A program made the translations under genes and the position numbers. The notes under the pieces are model-generated. The model had not been told where the DNA came from. It saw only the letters and a program-made list of their open reading frames with translations, and did no database searches. From Chitinophaga pinensis (lineage in GTDB: Bacteria > Bacteroidota > Bacteroidia > Chitinophagales > Chitinophagaceae): a DNA stretch of 8,264 nucleotides. The stretch spans positions 1 through 8,264 of the forward strand of contig CAMBGO010000093.1 of assembly GCA_945866165.1 (NCBI GenBank), in the 5' to 3' direction. Positions 6,131-8,264 of this stretch are shown here, piece by piece (the stretch's first letter is position 1; each line of letters opens with the position of its first letter).

Positions 6131-7510
6131 TCATTTTCTTCTATGCAACCACCAATAAACGGGAGCACCTGTAGCAATCAGAGTTAATCCCCAAATGGCT
6201 TCGCCAGGTTGATTGATAATGGTAATAACAAATAAAGCAACGCAGAATAAACAAAAAATTGCTGGAACAAAGGGATAGCCTATTACCTTATAAGTACGCT
6301 CAATATCAGGACGTTTGATGCGCATCAAAATCACTCCCAATGCACTGCAGCCATAAAATAAAAATGAAGCAAATACGAGCATATCTGTTAACTGATCAAA
6401 GCTTCCGGAAAATAACAACACAATTGCCCATACTGCCTGAATGAATAAGGCTACATCAGGTGTATTGTATTTGGGATGAACAGATTCAGCCTTTTTGAAA
6501 AAATTTCGATCTCTTGCCATTGCATACATGATTCTCGATGACATCAAGATTGAACTGTTAGTTGAATTCAATGTGGTAGTTAAGATGAGTAAGGCCACCA
6601 AGGTCATTCCAATGGGACCACCCATTTGCGAGGCCACTTCAACTGCTGCAATCTTATTGGGGGTTGAAGAAAGCCCAATGAAAAAATCAATGGGCATAAT
6701 ATAAATAAAAACAATGTTCAACAAAACATAAGCACAGATTACTACCACCGTGCCTGTCATCAATGCAATGGGTAGGTTTTTTTTAGGCTCTTTAATTTCC
6801 TCACCGATATAAGCAATGTTATTCCAGCCTTCATATCCCCAGAAAGCGCCGAGACTTGCCACAAACATTGCTTTTACAAGCATCCAGGTGTCAAGTCTAT
6901 TTGTTATACTTTCATTTGCAGTAGTAAGATGTTGAATACTCCCTTTTGATGAAGTCAGTCCAGCAATAATAAAAACAATAATTGCAAAAAGCATCGAATA
7001 TGTCAATACCCTACTCAGTCTTTCAGCAAATTTCACACCGCGGTAATTTAACATGGTAAGTAGCACGATCAACAATGCTGCCATGAGCTTGATAGACAAA
7101 TTTTCAAAAAGGGCAATTCCCAAAAAAGATTGACTAGATCCCCATTCTGGTAATGGGAATATGCTATTGAATGACTGCGCAAAAATATATGCGAGTGCTG
7201 AGATGGCTGCAGTTTTGGTAACTGTGAAACTTGACCAACCATAGATAAATGAAAAAAAGCGACCGTATATTTTTTGGAAATAATAATACTCGCCCCCAGA
7301 ATTGGGAAACATGCTAACCATTTCTGCAGTTGACAAAGCTCCTGCTAAACTGATTAATCCTGCAAGCACCCAACATAAAATCACCAACCACGGTGCTCCC
7401 AATTCATGGGCCATTGGTGCAATTTTTTTGAATACACCCGACCCAATGATTACACTCACCACTAAAAAAGAGGCTGAACGCAATCCAACTTTGGGCTTTA
7501 GAATTTCCAT
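6131..7510 (-). CDS. APC-superfamily amino-acid permease (LAT-like)
   Basis: From the ATG at 7510 this is a 459-residue inner-membrane protein with about 12 hydrophobic segments. The first segment carries the APC-family unwound-helix signature I-I-G-S-G-V-F at 21-27, which binds substrate carboxyl and amino groups. The sixth contains G-Y-E-G-W-N-N at 225-231, followed by E-E-I-K-E-P-x-x-N-L-P near 237-247, the pattern of LAT-type exchangers and related bacterial amino-acid permeases. The short tail ends in H-R-R-K, consistent with a positive cytoplasmic end. The frame is open a further 16 codons upstream, but those lie inside the epimerase gene and are rejected. The start overlaps the epimerase stop as TAATG, so translation is probably coupled. 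Substrate is not decidable from the sequence; the neighbour suggests alanine, glutamate or similar amino acids from peptides. Confidence 0.92.
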   Translation of the reverse strand: MEILKPKVGLRSASFLVVSVIIGSGVFKKIAPMAHELGAPWLVILCWVLAGLISLAGALSTAEMVSMFPNSGGEYYYFQKIYGRFFSFIYGWSSFTVTKTAAISALAYIFAQSFNSIFPLPEWGSSQSFLGIALFENLSIKLMAALLIVLLTMLNYRGVKFAERLSRVLTYSMLFAIIVFIIAGLTSSKGSIQHLTTANESITNRLDTWMLVKAMFVASLGAFWGYEGWNNIAYIGEEIKEPKKNLPIALMTGTVVVICAYVLLNIVFIYIMPIDFFIGLSSTPNKIAAVEVASQMGGPIGMTLVALLILTTTLNSTNSSILMSSRIMYAMARDRNFFKKAESVHPKYNTPDVALFIQAVWAIVLLFSGSFDQLTDMLVFASFLFYGCSALGVILMRIKRPDIERTYKVIGYPFVPAIFCLFCVALFVITIINQPGEAIWGLTLIATGAPVYWWLHRRK

Positions 7511-8264
7511 TAGATTATATTGAATCCAAATCCAGGCAAAGGATTGATGTGAAGACATCCGTCCTTCAATTCAAAACCACCACTTACAAGGTCCTCGGCC
7601 AGATCAAAGCTTCCATCCAAGTCAATGTACTTTGTATTCACACTTGTATAGGCAACATGCAATGCAGCAGTAATGCTGATAATGCTTTCGTCATTGCATC
7701 CCCAGAACAGATCAATTCCAGCATGTTGTGCAATCGTAGCAATTTCCCTTGCGCCCATAATACCACCACACTTCATCAATTTAATATTATAGATTCCAAA
7801 TGGTTTATCAGTAGTAAGCTTCAACGCTGCTTCAGGATCTTTCAATGATTCATCTGCTGCAAGTAATTTTCGATCAGACAAATCCAATTGCATCAATTCA
7901 TTTTCAGCACCAACCGGAAGCGGCTGTTCAATTAGCTCCAGACCCTGACTCCTTGTTGCCGCAATAAATTTTTTTAAATCATTAATAGTATATCCTTGGT
8001 TTGCATCCACCCTGATAGTGAAGTGATTTCCAAATTTTTCTCTCAGCTTTGTAACCTTTTCAATATCTTCTTCAACATTCAGACCAGTCTTTATTTTTAA
8101 AATCTTGAATCCAAGATCACGATATCCAGCTGCATCATCCAAGGTGTCTTGAATGCCTTTGATACCGATGGTCATGGATGTGGGCAATGCCTTCATCTTC
8201 ACACCATAGTATGATGCTACAGAACAACCCATGAATTTTCCAAAAGCATCATGTAGCGCAATAT
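7510..8264 (-). CDS. Dipeptide epimerase (L-Ala-D/L-Glu epimerase type, enolase superfamily), 5' end outside window
   Basis: The frame is open through the right edge. The ATG at 8232 is internal, because the ten codons before it read I-A-L-H-D-A-F-G-K-F, typical of the start of the enolase-superfamily barrel. About 250 C-terminal residues are visible; roughly the first 100 are missing. Counting from the Met at 8232, the catalytic set is complete: K46-I-K48 (acid/base Lys on strand 2), metal ligands D76, E102 and D127, and the opposite base K154 in K-L-M-K-C-G-G. The D204-L-D206 motif in Y-I-D-L-D-G-S marks dipeptide epimerases, where it holds the substrate amino group. The family racemises the second residue of dipeptides, classically L-Ala-D-Glu to L-Ala-L-Glu in cytoplasmic murein peptide recycling; specificity varies between members. 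It is translationally coupled to the amino-acid permease downstream through a TAATG junction. Confidence 0.93.
   Translation of the reverse strand, partial: IALHDAFGKFMGCSVASYYGVKMKALPTSMTIGIKGIQDTLDDAAGYRDLGFKILKIKTGLNVEEDIEKVTKLREKFGNHFTIRVDANQGYTINDLKKFIAATRSQGLELIEQPLPVGAENELMQLDLSDRKLLAADESLKDPEAALKLTTDKPFGIYNIKLMKCGGIMGAREIATIAQHAGIDLFWGCNDESIISITAALHVAYTSVNTKYIDLDGSFDLAEDLVSGGFELKDGCLHINPLPGFGFNII

Noticed and set aside
7511..7558. Permease start 16 codons further upstream
   Set aside because: These codons lie within the epimerase coding region; the ATG at 7510 gives the normal APC N-terminus and a classic TAATG coupling.
7549..7848. 99-codon + strand frame opposite the epimerase
   Set aside because: It lies wholly antisense to a conserved enzyme with an intact catalytic set, and its product is low-quality and Cys/Ser-rich with no recognisable motif.
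8230..8232. ATG at 8232 as the epimerase start
   Set aside because: The frame continues to the window edge with residues typical of the family, and the protein would lack its N-terminal domain; the gene is simply cut by the window.

Overview
The window looks like ordinary chromosomal DNA from a Bacteroidota bacterium, probably near Chitinophagaceae/Sphingobacteriales. The evidence is the low G+C content, starts that mostly lack Shine-Dalgarno sequences, TAnnTTTG promoter-like boxes, short signal peptides ending in ...A-Q, and the protein types present. The lineage is an inference from style, not from a database match. There are eight confident protein genes. No rRNA, tRNA, CRISPR array, insertion sequence, phage gene or attachment site was seen.

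Layout from left to right: (1) the 3' end of ribH, riboflavin pathway, + strand, cut by the left edge. (2) A secreted type-B carboxylesterase on the - strand, convergent with ribH. (3) A universal stress protein on the + strand, divergent from the esterase. (4) A gene-poor gap (2530-2753) with a clear bidirectional hairpin terminator and a faint possible small-gene relic. (5) A secreted protein on the - strand made of two tandem copies of a domain of about 90 residues. (6) A secreted class A beta-lactamase-like serine hydrolase on the - strand. (7) A THUMP-domain rRNA guanine N2-methyltransferase (RlmL-like) on the + strand, divergent from the hydrolase. (8) On the - strand, a dipeptide (L-Ala-D/L-Glu-type) epimerase cut by the right edge, followed by an APC-family amino-acid permease whose start codon overlaps the epimerase stop codon.

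Only the last pair is an evident operon: a TAATG junction ties a cytoplasmic dipeptide epimerase to an inner-membrane amino-acid transporter, suggesting scavenging of muropeptide or dipeptide-derived amino acids. The other genes look like independently transcribed units in alternating orientation.

I found no convincing undescribed multi-gene system. The more interesting signals are small: an identical TAnnTTTG-N5-ATG arrangement before both complete + strand genes, suggesting leaderless mRNAs; an ambiguous start for the stress protein with overlapping mini-ORFs upstream; a long insertion in the serine hydrolase; the internal duplication in the secreted repeat protein; and a possible unannotated membrane micropeptide or relic near 2544-2677. 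No stretch longer than 300 bases lacks a gene.
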